Part shown: positions 16,465 to 25,520 of the stretch, one piece after another
Layout: every line of letters starts with the position of its first letter
Numbering within the stretch: position 1 is the stretch's first letter
DNA from: JANLTP01 sp031363055
GTDB taxonomy: Bacteria > Pseudomonadota > Gammaproteobacteria > Burkholderiales > Burkholderiaceae_E
Length of the DNA stretch: 60,494 nt
Assembly (NCBI GenBank): GCA_031363055.1
Contig: JANLTP010000026.1
Location: 1 to 60,494 of the forward strand
Reading direction: 5' to 3'
Program-made: the position numbers and the translations under genes
Notes under the pieces: generated by a model
Told to the model about the DNA's origin: nothing
Databases searched by the model: none
What the model saw: the letters and a program-made list of their open reading frames with translations, nothing else

Positions 16465-19173
16465 ATGTCCGCCGTTCCCAACGATCTGCCGTTTGCCAAA
16501 GACCCGAACGATTCGGACGAGATTGAAACCCGCGAGTGGCTCGATGCCCTTGACGCGGTTATCGAGCGCGAGGGGCCAGACCGCGCCCATTATCTGCTCG
16601 AGCAACTGGTCGATCAGGCGCGCCGCTCGGGCGCCTACATTCCATTGTCGGCCAATACCGCCTACGTCAACACCATTCCGACGCACATGGAGGCGCGCTC
16701 GCCCGGCAACGCCGAATTCGAGGAACGGATTCGCTCGTACGTTCGCTGGAATGCGATGGCCATGGTGGTTCGGGCCAACAAGGTGAGCCCGCCGGACGGC
16801 GGCGATCTCGGCGGCCACATCGCCAGTTTTGCCTCGTTGGCGACCATGATCGGCGCCGGCATGAATCACTTCTGGCATGCGCCTCACGAAGGCCACGGCG
16901 GTGATCTGGTTTACTTCCAGGGACACTCCGCGCCGGGCATCTATGGCCGCGCTTATCTGGAAGGCCGCCTGACTGACGATCAGTTGATCAATTTTCGCCA
17001 GGAAGTTCATGGCAAGGGTCTGTCGTCTTATCCCCATCCGAAACTGATGCCGGATTTCTGGCAATTCCCGACCGTATCGATGGGTCTGGGTCCGCTGATG
17101 GCGATCTATCAGGCGCGATTTCTGCGCTATCTGCATGCCCGCGGCATTGCTGACACGAGCAATCGTCGAGTCTGGGTATTTTGCGGTGACGGCGAAATGG
17201 ATGAGCCGGAGTCGCTGGGCGCAATCGGCCTGGCCGCCCGCGAAAAGCTCGATAACCTGGTGTTCGTCATCAACTGCAATTTGCAGCGACTCGACGGTCC
17301 GGTGCGCGGCAATGGCAAGATCATCCAGGAGCTCGAAGGTGAGTTTCGCGGCGCCGGCTGGAACGTCATTAAACTTATCTGGGGCTCGTACTGGGATCCA
17401 CTTCTGGCTGTCGACCATGAAGGCATCTTGCGCCGCGTCATGGAACAAACCGTCGATGGCGAATACCAGTCGTACAAGGCCAATGATGGCGCGTTCGTGC
17501 GCAAGCACTTTTTCGGCAAACATCCGAAGCTGCTCGAAATGGTTTCGCGCATGACCGATGACGACATTTGGCGGCTGAATCGCGGCGGGCATGATCCGCA
17601 TAAGGTGTTTGCCGCTTTCGACTCGGCGATCAAGCACAAGGGCCAGCCGACCGTAATTCTCGCCAAAACTGTCAAGGGCTATGGCATGGGCCGAGCCGGC
17701 GAAAGCAAGAACCCGACCCACCAACTGAAGAAGCTGGACACCGAAACCATCCGCGAGTTCCGCAATCGCTTCAACATTCCGATACCCGACGAGCAACTCG
17801 ATGCTCTGCCGTTTTATCGACCGGCGCAAGATTCACCTGAAATGAAGTACATGCATGAACGTCGTGCGGCGCTCGGCGGCTATCTTCCGCAGCGCCGCCG
17901 CGTGGCCGATGAAGCGCTGATCGCACCGCCCCTGGAGGCACTGCAGGCGGTGACTGATCCGACCGCAGAAGGTCGTGAAATTTCCACCACCCAGGCCTTC
18001 GTTCGCATCCTCACGATCCTGATTCGCGATAAATCGCTCGGTCCGCGCATCGTGCCGATCGTTCCCGATGAGGCCCGCACCTTTGGCATGGATGGCATGT
18101 TCCGGCAACTCGGCATCTATGCGCCGTTCGGTCAGAAATACACGCCGGTCGACAAGGACCAGGTCATGTATTACCGCGAGGATGCGGCCGGCCAGATTCT
18201 CGAAGAAGGCATCAACGAGGCCGGTGCGTTCAGTTCCTGGATTGCGGCGGCGACATCCTATTCGACCAATAACCGCATGCTGGTGCCGTTCTACATCTTC
18301 TATTCAATGTTCGGCTTTCAGCGAATTGGTGATCTGGCCTGGGCCGCCGGCGACATGCAGGCGCGCGGATTCCTGCTCGGCGCAACCGCCGGTCGAACCA
18401 CCCTAAACGGCGAGGGGTTGCAACATGAAGACGGCCATAGCCATGTGCTGTCGTCGACGGTTCCCAATTGCGTGTCCTACGATCCGACCTATGCTCATGA
18501 ACTGGCCGTGATCATTCGGCATGGTTTGCATCGAATGGTCGAAAAGCAGGAGAACGTGTTTTACTACCTGACCGTCATGAACGAGAACTACGCGCAACCT
18601 GGCCTGAAGTCGGGTGACGAGGACGGCATCATTCGCGGGCTTTATCAAATGCGGATGGGTCGCAGCGGCGGCCATCGGGTTCAGTTGCTGGGTTCGGGGG
18701 TCATTTTGCGCGAGGTTCTGGCCGCCGCAGAGCTGCTCGAAACCGACTGGAATGTCTCCGCCGACGTCTGGTCGGTGACCAGCTTCACCGAGTTGCGTCG
18801 CGATGGGATGGATTGTGAACGCTGGAACCTTTTGCATCCGACCGATGAACAGAAAGTGCCCTTTGTGACGCAACAACTGGAGCCTCATTCGGGTCCGATC
18901 ATTGCCTCGACCGACTACATGAAGCTGTTCGCCGATCAGATCCGGCCGTTTCTGCCCGCTGGACGCAAGTATCGGGTACTCGGTACCGACGGCTTCGGCC
19001 GCTCGGACTTCCGGGCGCGCTTGCGTGAGCACTTTGAAGTCAATCGGCATTTCATTGCCATTGCCGCGCTCAAGTCATTGGCCGAGCAACGCGTTATCAA
19101 GCCGGATGTTGTCGCAAAGGCTATTCGTCTTTATGACATCAATCCGGATAAACCCAACCCCGCTTACGCCTGA
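16465..19173 (+). CDS. aceE: pyruvate dehydrogenase E1 component, homodimeric type
   Basis: Thiamine-diphosphate-dependent decarboxylation of pyruvate and transfer to the E2 lipoyl group. 902 residues, normal for the homodimeric E1 of Proteobacteria (about 890). Visible: GGHIASFASLATMIGAGMNHF with HAPHEGHGGDLVYFQGHSAPGIYGRAYLEGRL split over the N-terminal third, the ThDP/Mg motif GDGEMDEPES to NCNLQRLDGPVRGNGK, and the C-terminal DEARTFGMDGMFRQLGIY. An AGGAG lies 6 nt ahead of the ATG. First gene of aceE-aceF-BPH-lpdA, 11 nt ahead of aceF. It diverges from the two-component genes. Confidence 0.98.
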   Translation: MSAVPNDLPFAKDPNDSDEIETREWLDALDAVIEREGPDRAHYLLEQLVDQARRSGAYIPLSANTAYVNTIPTHMEARSPGNAEFEERIRSYVRWNAMAMVVRANKVSPPDGGDLGGHIASFASLATMIGAGMNHFWHAPHEGHGGDLVYFQGHSAPGIYGRAYLEGRLTDDQLINFRQEVHGKGLSSYPHPKLMPDFWQFPTVSMGLGPLMAIYQARFLRYLHARGIADTSNRRVWVFCGDGEMDEPESLGAIGLAAREKLDNLVFVINCNLQRLDGPVRGNGKIIQELEGEFRGAGWNVIKLIWGSYWDPLLAVDHEGILRRVMEQTVDGEYQSYKANDGAFVRKHFFGKHPKLLEMVSRMTDDDIWRLNRGGHDPHKVFAAFDSAIKHKGQPTVILAKTVKGYGMGRAGESKNPTHQLKKLDTETIREFRNRFNIPIPDEQLDALPFYRPAQDSPEMKYMHERRAALGGYLPQRRRVADEALIAPPLEALQAVTDPTAEGREISTTQAFVRILTILIRDKSLGPRIVPIVPDEARTFGMDGMFRQLGIYAPFGQKYTPVDKDQVMYYREDAAGQILEEGINEAGAFSSWIAAATSYSTNNRMLVPFYIFYSMFGFQRIGDLAWAAGDMQARGFLLGATAGRTTLNGEGLQHEDGHSHVLSSTVPNCVSYDPTYAHELAVIIRHGLHRMVEKQENVFYYLTVMNENYAQPGLKSGDEDGIIRGLYQMRMGRSGGHRVQLLGSGVILREVLAAAELLETDWNVSADVWSVTSFTELRRDGMDCERWNLLHPTDEQKVPFVTQQLEPHSGPIIASTDYMKLFADQIRPFLPAGRKYRVLGTDGFGRSDFRARLREHFEVNRHFIAIAALKSLAEQRVIKPDVVAKAIRLYDINPDKPNPAYA

Positions 19174-19184
19174 GAGCCGAACCC

Positions 19185-20615
19185 ATGAGCGCTATCGAAG
19201 TCAAGGTCCCCGACATCGGGGATTTCAAGGAAGTGGAAGTCATCGAGTTGCTGGTCAAGCCGGGTGATACCGTGGCCGTTGAACAGTCACTGATCACGGT
19301 TGAATCCGATAAGGCGTCGATGGAAGTCCCCAGCAGCGTCGCCGGCAAGGTGCTTGAGTTGCGGATGAAGATCGGCGACAAGGTGGCCGAGGGATCGATT
19401 ATTTTGACACTGGAGCCGGCCGTTGCGGCGCCTGCCGCAGCCGCTGCTGCGTTGACCGCAACCGTTGCTGCGCCGGCCGCAACTGTTGTTCCGGTTGCTG
19501 CTGCTGCAGCACCGGCCAAAGCCGCAGCGGCGGTCGCCACCGCTCCTGTGGTCGCGGTTGCCGCGCCGCCCGTGCAAGCGTCAGCCCAGGTTGAGGTCGC
19601 CGTGCCCGCGCGCGCCGAGGGGCAAACGGCGGTTGTTACGGAGCACAAAAACGTCACCACCCATGCCTCGCCGTCCGTACGCAAATTCGCACGTGAACTC
19701 GGTGTCACGCTCACCGAGGTGCCAGGCACCGGTCCCAAACAACGTATTACCCAGGACGACGTTCGCCACTACGTGAAAGCGCTGATGAGCGGCGCAGGCA
19801 GGGCGGAGAATGCCACCCATGCCGCCAATGCCGCGCCCGGTGCAAACGCAGGCAACGCGGCGGGTGCTGGCGCTGGCCTGGGCCTGATCGCCTGGCCGAA
19901 GGTGGATTTCGCCAAGTTCGGGCCGGTGCAATCGCAGCCCTTGTCACGAATCAAGAAGATCACTGGCGCCAATCTGCATCGCAATTGGGTCATGATTCCG
20001 CATGTTACGAATCACGAAGACGCCGATATCACCGAGCTGGAGGCCTTGCGCCTGCAGCTCAATGCCGAAAACGCCAAGTCGGGCACCAAGCTCACCATGC
20101 TGGCGTTTCTGATCAAGGCCTGTGTGGCGGCGCTTAAACGTTTTCCGGAGTTCAACAGTTCGCTGGACGGCGAGAACCTGATCCTCAAGCAGTATTACCA
20201 CATTGGTTTTGCGGCAGATACACCCACTGGGCTGGTGGTTCCGGTCATCAGGAATGCCGATCAGAAGGGCTTGCTCGAACTCGCAAAAGAGTCGGCTGAA
20301 CTGGCCGGCAAGGCGCGCGAAGGCAAACTCGCCATGGGCGATATGCAGGGCGGCACATTCTCGATTTCGAGTCTGGGCGGAATCGGCGGTACTTCATTCA
20401 CGCCGATCATCAATGCGCCGGAAGTGGCGATTCTGGGCGTCTGCCGCGCCAGCAAAAAGCCACTCTGGGACGACCGCAAGGACGCGTTCGTACCCAGGCT
20501 CATCATGCCGCTGTCGTTATCGTGGGATCACCGTGTGGTTGATGGTGCTGCCGCAGCCCGCTTCAATGTTTATCTGGCGCAATTGCTGGCCGATTTCCGC
20601 CGTGTGCTGTTGTAA
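19185..20615 (+). CDS. aceF: dihydrolipoyllysine acetyltransferase (PDH E2)
   Basis: Core of the pyruvate dehydrogenase complex, passing the acetyl group from lipoate to CoA. 476 residues. One lipoyl domain (1-78, lipoylated K43 in ESDKASMEVP), a long Ala/Pro/Val-rich flexible linker (about 80-140), a peripheral-subunit binding domain (about 160-195, SVRKFARELGV), a second Ala/Gly/Asn linker, and the catalytic domain (about 240-476) ending in SLSWDHRVVDGAAAARF with the active-site His and Asp. A single lipoyl domain contrasts with the three in E. coli. The downstream E3 carries its own lipoyl domain of nearly identical sequence. Confidence 0.97.
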   Translation: MSAIEVKVPDIGDFKEVEVIELLVKPGDTVAVEQSLITVESDKASMEVPSSVAGKVLELRMKIGDKVAEGSIILTLEPAVAAPAAAAAALTATVAAPAATVVPVAAAAAPAKAAAAVATAPVVAVAAPPVQASAQVEVAVPARAEGQTAVVTEHKNVTTHASPSVRKFARELGVTLTEVPGTGPKQRITQDDVRHYVKALMSGAGRAENATHAANAAPGANAGNAAGAGAGLGLIAWPKVDFAKFGPVQSQPLSRIKKITGANLHRNWVMIPHVTNHEDADITELEALRLQLNAENAKSGTKLTMLAFLIKACVAALKRFPEFNSSLDGENLILKQYYHIGFAADTPTGLVVPVIRNADQKGLLELAKESAELAGKAREGKLAMGDMQGGTFSISSLGGIGGTSFTPIINAPEVAILGVCRASKKPLWDDRKDAFVPRLIMPLSLSWDHRVVDGAAAARFNVYLAQLLADFRRVLL

Positions 20616-20645
20616 GACGCCGCCGGATACCTAACCAGAGCATTT

Positions 20646-21356
20646 ATGACCACCATTGTTGTCGTCAAGAAGGCCGGCGAGGTTGCGATTGCCTCGGATG
20701 CCTTGGTTACCTTCGGTGATACCCGTTTGTCGGGAGCCTATGAGGCTAACGAAAAAATCATCAAGGTCGCTGATTCGTATGTCGGTATCGCTGGCAGTAC
20801 CGCGCACTTTGCGGTCATACGCAAGTTGTTGGGTTCGATGGAGAACGTCAATTTGCATTCGCGTGATCAGGTGTTCGAAACCTTTCTGAAGGCGCATGCA
20901 GCGCTGAAGGAACAGTTCTTCCTGAATCCCAAGGAAGAAGATTCTGACCCTTACGAGTCGTCGCAGATCACCGCCTTGATTGCCAATCCCAGCGGTATTT
21001 ACGGCGTCTACACCTATCGCGAGGTGTTCAGTTTTGACCGCTTCTGGGGCATCGGCTCCGGACGCAACTTTGCGCTGGGCGCCATGCATGCCTGTTACGA
21101 CCGTTTGAAAAGTGCTCGCGCCATCGCCGAAGTGGGCGTCAAGGCCGGCATTGAGTTTGATAAAAATTCAAGTGGCCCGATTCGCATGTTCAGTTTTATC
21201 GTCGCCGAGAAGCCGCCTGCGTTGGCTGAACCGGACGCTGACAGCTCGGCAGAGTCTGCTGCCCATCAACTCGCCGAGGTCGCGACGATGCCCGCCACAG
21301 ATCCTTTACCTGAACCGTGGTACGAACCGCTGTCCACGACCGCAAAGAAAGTGTGA
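20646..21356 (+). CDS. proteasome-like Ntn hydrolase, probably BPH (betaproteobacterial proteasome homologue)
   Basis: 236 residues with a 20S/HslV-type beta-subunit fold. It starts MTTIVVVKKAGEVAIASDAL, so removing Met would expose the catalytic Thr1. D17 (ASDAL), a G23-x-T25 pair and a lysine (K36, mature numbering, in NEKIIKV) align with the HslV/proteasome catalytic set with a small insertion before the lysine. GIGSGRNFALGAMHA is the usual active-site helix region. The last 45 residues are an acidic, Pro/Ala-rich tail lacking in HslV. No hslU or other unfoldase is adjacent, arguing against HslV. BPH proteins form tetradecameric rings of unknown job. The gene sits 30 nt after aceF and 4 nt before lpdA, inside the pyruvate dehydrogenase operon. 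Confidence 0.83.
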   Translation: MTTIVVVKKAGEVAIASDALVTFGDTRLSGAYEANEKIIKVADSYVGIAGSTAHFAVIRKLLGSMENVNLHSRDQVFETFLKAHAALKEQFFLNPKEEDSDPYESSQITALIANPSGIYGVYTYREVFSFDRFWGIGSGRNFALGAMHACYDRLKSARAIAEVGVKAGIEFDKNSSGPIRMFSFIVAEKPPALAEPDADSSAESAAHQLAEVATMPATDPLPEPWYEPLSTTAKKV

Positions 21357-21360
21357 ATCC

Positions 21361-23211
21361 ATGAGTCTGATCGAAATCAGAGTGCCCGATATTGGCGACT
21401 TCAAGGAAGTTGAAGTGATCGAGTTGCTGGTCAAGCCCGGCGATCAGGTACTCAAGGAACAATCATTGATTACCGTTGAGTCTGACAAGGCGTCGATGGA
21501 AATTCCGGCCTCAGAAGCTGGTACGGTCAAGGAGTTGAGGATCAAGATCGGTGACAAGGTCGCCGAAGGCAGTGTCATTCTGACGTTGGAGGCGGCCGAC
21601 GCACAGTCTGCGGTCGCAGCGGCGCCATCCGCGCCGAAAGCGGCACCTGCGCCGAATGCATCGACGCCGGATCCGTCCGCGCCGCCTTCCATCGCGCCGC
21701 CCGTTACTTCCGCGCCACCTGCTGCGCCGGTGCCGCCGAGACCCGTTGCAGCAGTCGCCGCGCCGACCATGCCCTCGGACATGGACTGCCAGGTATTGGT
21801 TCTGGGCGGCGGTCCTGGGGGCTATTCCGCTGCCTTTCGGGCCGCCGATCTCGGTCTGAAAACCATTCTCGTCGAGCGATTTTCGACGCTCGGAGGAGTC
21901 TGCTTGAATGTCGGCTGTATTCCTTCCAAAGCCTTGCTGCATTCGGCCGCCGTGGTTGATCAGGCGCTGGCCATGGCCGGGCATGGCATCACCTTTACCG
22001 CTCCGAGGATTGATCTCGACAAATTGCGCGCCTGGAAGTCTGGCGTCGTCGGCAAGCTGACCGGTGGGCTGGCCGCCATGGCCAAGGGCCGCAAAGTCGA
22101 GATCATCCGCGGGTTCGGTCAATTTGCCGGGCCGAATCACCTGCGAGTCGATTTGACCGAGGGAGGCGGACAGGCCAAGACAGGCGTCAGCAAGACCATT
22201 CGCTTTGAGCAGGCCATTATTGCGGTCGGTAGCCAACCGATCCATTTACCCTTCATGCCGGACGATCCGCGCGTGGTCGACTCCACCAGCGCGCTGGAGC
22301 TGAAGTCGCGTCCCAAGAAGATGTTGATCGTTGGTGGCGGCATCATCGGACTGGAAATGGGGACCGTTTATTCGACCTTGGGCGCGTCCCTGGATGTCGC
22401 TGAAATGGCCGACGGCTTGATGCTCGGCGCCGATCGCGATCTGGTCCGGGTCTGGCAAAAGTTCAACGCGCATCGCTTCGAGAAAATCATGCTCAAGACG
22501 CGCGCGGTCAAGATGCAGGCCGCCAAGGCCGGCATTTCGGTCTGGTTTGAGGGCGAGCAGGCGCCTGAGAAACCAATTGTTTATGACCTTGTGCTATCGG
22601 CCGTTGGCCGCACGCCGAACGGTGGCAAGATCAACGCTGGCGTGGCGGGCGTCACCGTCGATGCGCGCGGATTCATCAGTGTTGACCAACAAATGCGCAC
22701 CAGCGCCGCCCATATTTTTGCCATTGGCGACGTCATCGGTCAGCCGATGCTGGCCCATAAGGCCGTCCACGAAGGCCACGTGGCGGCAGAAGTGGCCGCT
22801 GGCCACAAAGCATTCATGGATGCCAGCGTCATTCCCTCGGTTGCCTACACCGATCCGGAAGTCGCCTGGGTCGGCATCACCGAAGACGAGGCGCGCCAAA
22901 AAGGCATTGCGATCGGCAAGGGCTTGTTTCCCTGGGCTGCCTCGGGCCGCGCCATTGCCAACGGCCGCGACGAAGGATTCACCAAGCTGCTGTTCGATGA
23001 GAAGTCGGGTCGTATCATTGGCGGCGGCATGGTCGGCACCCACGCCGGCGACATGATTGGTGAGGTTGCGCTGGCGATCGAGATGGGAGCCGATGCGGTC
23101 GATATCGGCAAGACCATTCACCCGCACCCGACGCTAGGCGAGTCGATTGGCATGGCTGCCGAAGTCTTCGAGGGCGTCTGCACCGATCTGATGCCAGCGC
23201 GAAAAAAATGA
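21361..23211 (+). CDS. lpdA: dihydrolipoyl dehydrogenase (PDH E3) with N-terminal lipoyl domain
   Basis: Reoxidises dihydrolipoyl groups and passes electrons to NAD+. 616 residues from the ATG at 21361. A lipoyl domain (1-78, K43 in ESDKASMEIP) is joined by a Pro/Ala/Ser linker (about 80-138) to a full E3: FAD motif VLGGGPGGYSAAFRAADLGL, redox cysteines C181 and C186 in GGVCLNVGCIPSK, NAD motif VGGGIIGLEMG, AIGDVIGQPMLAHKA, and the C-terminal HPHPTLGESIGMAAE base. The lipoyl domain is nearly identical to that of aceF over the first 50 residues, indicating duplication. E3 with a lipoyl domain is known in betaproteobacteria and Neisseria. Last gene of the operon. Confidence 0.97.
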   Translation: MSLIEIRVPDIGDFKEVEVIELLVKPGDQVLKEQSLITVESDKASMEIPASEAGTVKELRIKIGDKVAEGSVILTLEAADAQSAVAAAPSAPKAAPAPNASTPDPSAPPSIAPPVTSAPPAAPVPPRPVAAVAAPTMPSDMDCQVLVLGGGPGGYSAAFRAADLGLKTILVERFSTLGGVCLNVGCIPSKALLHSAAVVDQALAMAGHGITFTAPRIDLDKLRAWKSGVVGKLTGGLAAMAKGRKVEIIRGFGQFAGPNHLRVDLTEGGGQAKTGVSKTIRFEQAIIAVGSQPIHLPFMPDDPRVVDSTSALELKSRPKKMLIVGGGIIGLEMGTVYSTLGASLDVAEMADGLMLGADRDLVRVWQKFNAHRFEKIMLKTRAVKMQAAKAGISVWFEGEQAPEKPIVYDLVLSAVGRTPNGGKINAGVAGVTVDARGFISVDQQMRTSAAHIFAIGDVIGQPMLAHKAVHEGHVAAEVAAGHKAFMDASVIPSVAYTDPEVAWVGITEDEARQKGIAIGKGLFPWAASGRAIANGRDEGFTKLLFDEKSGRIIGGGMVGTHAGDMIGEVALAIEMGADAVDIGKTIHPHPTLGESIGMAAEVFEGVCTDLMPARKK

Positions 23212-23246
23212 TGTTTGACGCGGGAATACCCTTAAGAATGTCATGA

Positions 23247-23274
23247 TTGTCAAGAGGCTGATTTCACCTATACT
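23247..23274 (+). promoter_or_regulatory. candidate promoter of the TRAP dctQM genes
   Basis: TTGTCA (23247-23252), 16-bp spacer, TATACT (23269-23274), about 50 nt upstream of the dctQ ribosome site. It gives the transporter its own start separate from the lpdA operon. Confidence 0.65.
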
Positions 23275-23331
23275 TTGCCCCTGTTTCAGGTAGACGATCA
23301 GGTCTAAAAATAATTAATGACGGAGGGATGG

Positions 23332-23871
23332 ATGAAGGGTCTGCTCGCGTTCGCGCATGCGATTGACAAGCTGAACAACCTGTTCGGCAAGATCGCGGTT
23401 TGGGCAATATTCATCTCCTGCATGGTGTCGGCTGGCAACGCCACGATCCGATATCTGATCAACATGAGCTCAAACTCATGGCTCGAAGTGCAGTGGTATC
23501 TGTTCGCCGCGACCGTCATGTTTGGCGCGTCCTTGGTGCTCCGGGTCAACGAACATGTCCGGGTTGATGTGCTGTATGGCCGCCTGGCGCCCAAGAACAA
23601 GGCGCGGGTCGACCTGTTCGGCCTGATCTTTTTTCTGATGCCGGCGACACTGTTGATCGCCTACATGGCCTGGCCGTGGTTCGCGGAGTCGTTTCGCCAG
23701 GGTGAAATGTCGAGCAATGCCGGTGGTTTACTGCGCTGGCCGATGAAATTGTTGCTGCCCATGGGTTTTGGATTGCTGTCGCTGCAAGGAATTTCGGAAA
23801 TCATCAAGCGCATCGCGCACTTGTGGTTCGATTACCCGATGGATCTGCAATACGAGAGGCCGCTGCAATGA
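23332..23871 (+). CDS. dctQ: TRAP transporter small permease (DctQ)
   Basis: 179 residues with four predicted membrane segments (about 18-38, 53-72, 96-115 and 137-155), the DctQ pattern, including the conserved EVQWYLFAATVMFGASLVL region. It pairs with DctM in sodium-driven uptake of organic acids. The ATG at 23332 is chosen because GGAGG (23322-23326) is 5 nt upstream; an ATG at 23317 would precede that ribosome site. Its stop overlaps the dctM start (ATGA). Confidence 0.9.
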   Translation: MKGLLAFAHAIDKLNNLFGKIAVWAIFISCMVSAGNATIRYLINMSSNSWLEVQWYLFAATVMFGASLVLRVNEHVRVDVLYGRLAPKNKARVDLFGLIFFLMPATLLIAYMAWPWFAESFRQGEMSSNAGGLLRWPMKLLLPMGFGLLSLQGISEIIKRIAHLWFDYPMDLQYERPLQ

Positions 23872-25421
23872 TTGCGATGCAAAGTATGGCTCCGATCATG
23901 TTCGTGAGCCTGGTTTTTATTATGCTGATCGGCTTTCCGGTTGCCTTCTCGTTGGCGGCGCTCGGCCTGGTCGCGGGATTTGTTTCCATCGAATTGGGAT
24001 TTTTCCCGGCTCAGTACATGGCCAATTTACCGTTACGAATATTCGGTATTCTGTCGAACGATCTGCTGTTGGCGATTCCCTTTTTCACCTTTATGGGCGC
24101 GATTCTCGAGCGCTGCGGATTGGCTGAAGATCTGCTTGAGGGCACCGGACAGTTGTTTGGTTCGGTGCCGGGCGGATTAGCCTATGCGGTCATTATTGTG
24201 GGTGCCATCCTGGGTGCGATTACCGGCACCGTGGCGGCGTCAGTGATTGCGATGGGCGTGATCTCGCTGCCGATCATGATGCGTTATGGCTACAACATGC
24301 GTCTGGCGACCGGTGTCATTGCGGCCTCGGGAACGATCACGCAAGTGATTCCGCCCTCGTTGGTACTGGTGGTGCTGGCTGACCAACTGGGCAAGTCGGT
24401 TGGCGACATGTACAAGGGCGCAATCGGTCCGTCAATCGCGCAAGTTCTGATTTTCGTGATCTACATTTTTGCTCTGTCGAAATTCAAGCCGGCCTACATG
24501 CCGCCGCTGCCGCCGGAGGCCCGGACCCTGCACGGCTGGCCGCTGTACCGAAAAGTTCTGATGGGCATGGTGCCCTCGGTGGTGCTGATTTTCCTCGTCC
24601 TTGGAACCATATTCATGGGCCTGGCAACTCCGACCGAGGCCGGTGCCATGGGCGCCGTCGGCGCCATCCTTTTGGCGGCGCTGAATCGGCGACTGACCTG
24701 GCCGCTGGTTCGTCAGGGTATGGAGTCGACCATGCGAATCAGCGCCATGGTGATTTTCATCCTGATTGGCTCAACCGTGTTCTCGCTGGTCTTTCAGGGC
24801 GTCGACGGTGGCATCTGGATCGAACACATGCTGACGTCGATGACCGGCAACTCGAAGGTCGGCTTCCTCATCGTCGTGAACCTGTTCGTGTTCTTCCTGG
24901 CGTTCTTTCTGGATTTTTTCGAGATTGCGTTCATCATCGTGCCGATGCTGGCGCCGGTAGCCGCCAAGCTCGATATCAATCTGATCTGGTTTGGTGTCCT
25001 GCTCTGCGTCAACATGCAGACATCGTTCATGCATCCACCGTTCGGATTTGCTCTTTTTTACCTGCGCGGCATTGCGCCCAAGGAGGTCAAGAGCAGTGAT
25101 ATCTACCTGGGCGCCATACCTTGGGTATTTCTGCAGTTGATCCTGGTGGCGATCCTGATTTTCTGGCCAGGCATGGTGACCATGTGGCTCGACAAGGAAC
25201 TCAATGTCGACCTCGACAAGGTCAAGATCGAGGTGCAATCGGTCGACGACGAACCGACCCCGCCGGTAGCTCCGAAAGCGCCTGGGGCGGCCGGTGGCGC
25301 TGGCGCTGCTGATTCCGGTGCAGCCCCTGCGCCCAATGCCAGCAAACCCGAAGCCGATGATCCCGCCAAGGCGTTCGAGAAGCAGATTCAGCAGGACAAG
25401 GACGACGCAGCGAAGAAATAA
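23868..25421 (+). CDS. dctM: TRAP transporter large permease (DctM) with a charged C-terminal tail
   Basis: 517 residues with about 12 membrane helices. Family motifs: IMLIGFPVAFSLAALGL at the N-terminus, GGLAYAVIIVGAILGAITGTVAASVIAMG, ASGTITQVIPPSLVLVVL and GLATPTEAGAMGAVGAILL. The ATG at 23868 overlaps the dctQ stop; the longer frame starts inside dctQ. After the last helix (about residue 445) an unusual tail of about 60 residues follows, rich in Ala, Pro, Gly and Asp and ending in a Lys/Asp/Gln-rich helix (AKAFEKQIQQDKDDAAKK). Such a tail is not part of the standard DctM domain. Confidence 0.93.
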   Translation: MIAMQSMAPIMFVSLVFIMLIGFPVAFSLAALGLVAGFVSIELGFFPAQYMANLPLRIFGILSNDLLLAIPFFTFMGAILERCGLAEDLLEGTGQLFGSVPGGLAYAVIIVGAILGAITGTVAASVIAMGVISLPIMMRYGYNMRLATGVIAASGTITQVIPPSLVLVVLADQLGKSVGDMYKGAIGPSIAQVLIFVIYIFALSKFKPAYMPPLPPEARTLHGWPLYRKVLMGMVPSVVLIFLVLGTIFMGLATPTEAGAMGAVGAILLAALNRRLTWPLVRQGMESTMRISAMVIFILIGSTVFSLVFQGVDGGIWIEHMLTSMTGNSKVGFLIVVNLFVFFLAFFLDFFEIAFIIVPMLAPVAAKLDINLIWFGVLLCVNMQTSFMHPPFGFALFYLRGIAPKEVKSSDIYLGAIPWVFLQLILVAILIFWPGMVTMWLDKELNVDLDKVKIEVQSVDDEPTPPVAPKAPGAAGGAGAADSGAAPAPNASKPEADDPAKAFEKQIQQDKDDAAKK

Positions 25422-25464
25422 TGGCCAAGAAATAGCTGCCAGCCATCGGTTTTGTCAGGGCAAC

Positions 25465-25493
25465 AAAAAAGCCCCGTGATCGGGGCTTTTTCT
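25465..25493. terminator. bidirectional terminator between dctM and dctP
   Basis: GCCCCG-TGAT-CGGGGC stem flanked by AAAAAA on the left and TTTTT on the right, so it works in both directions for the converging dctM and dctP genes. Confidence 0.93.
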
Positions 25494-25520
25494 TGTACCT
25501 CCAAGCTTGACTCGGACGAT

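Noticed and set aside
16378..17829. 483-codon open frame on the minus strand opposite aceE
   Set aside because: It lies wholly antisense to the conserved E1 gene and its promoter, has no family features, and is the kind of long shadow frame expected from GC-biased codons.
20646..21356. Annotation as HslV
   Set aside because: No hslU neighbour, a small insertion before the catalytic lysine and a long acidic tail fit BPH better, although a profile search is needed to be certain.
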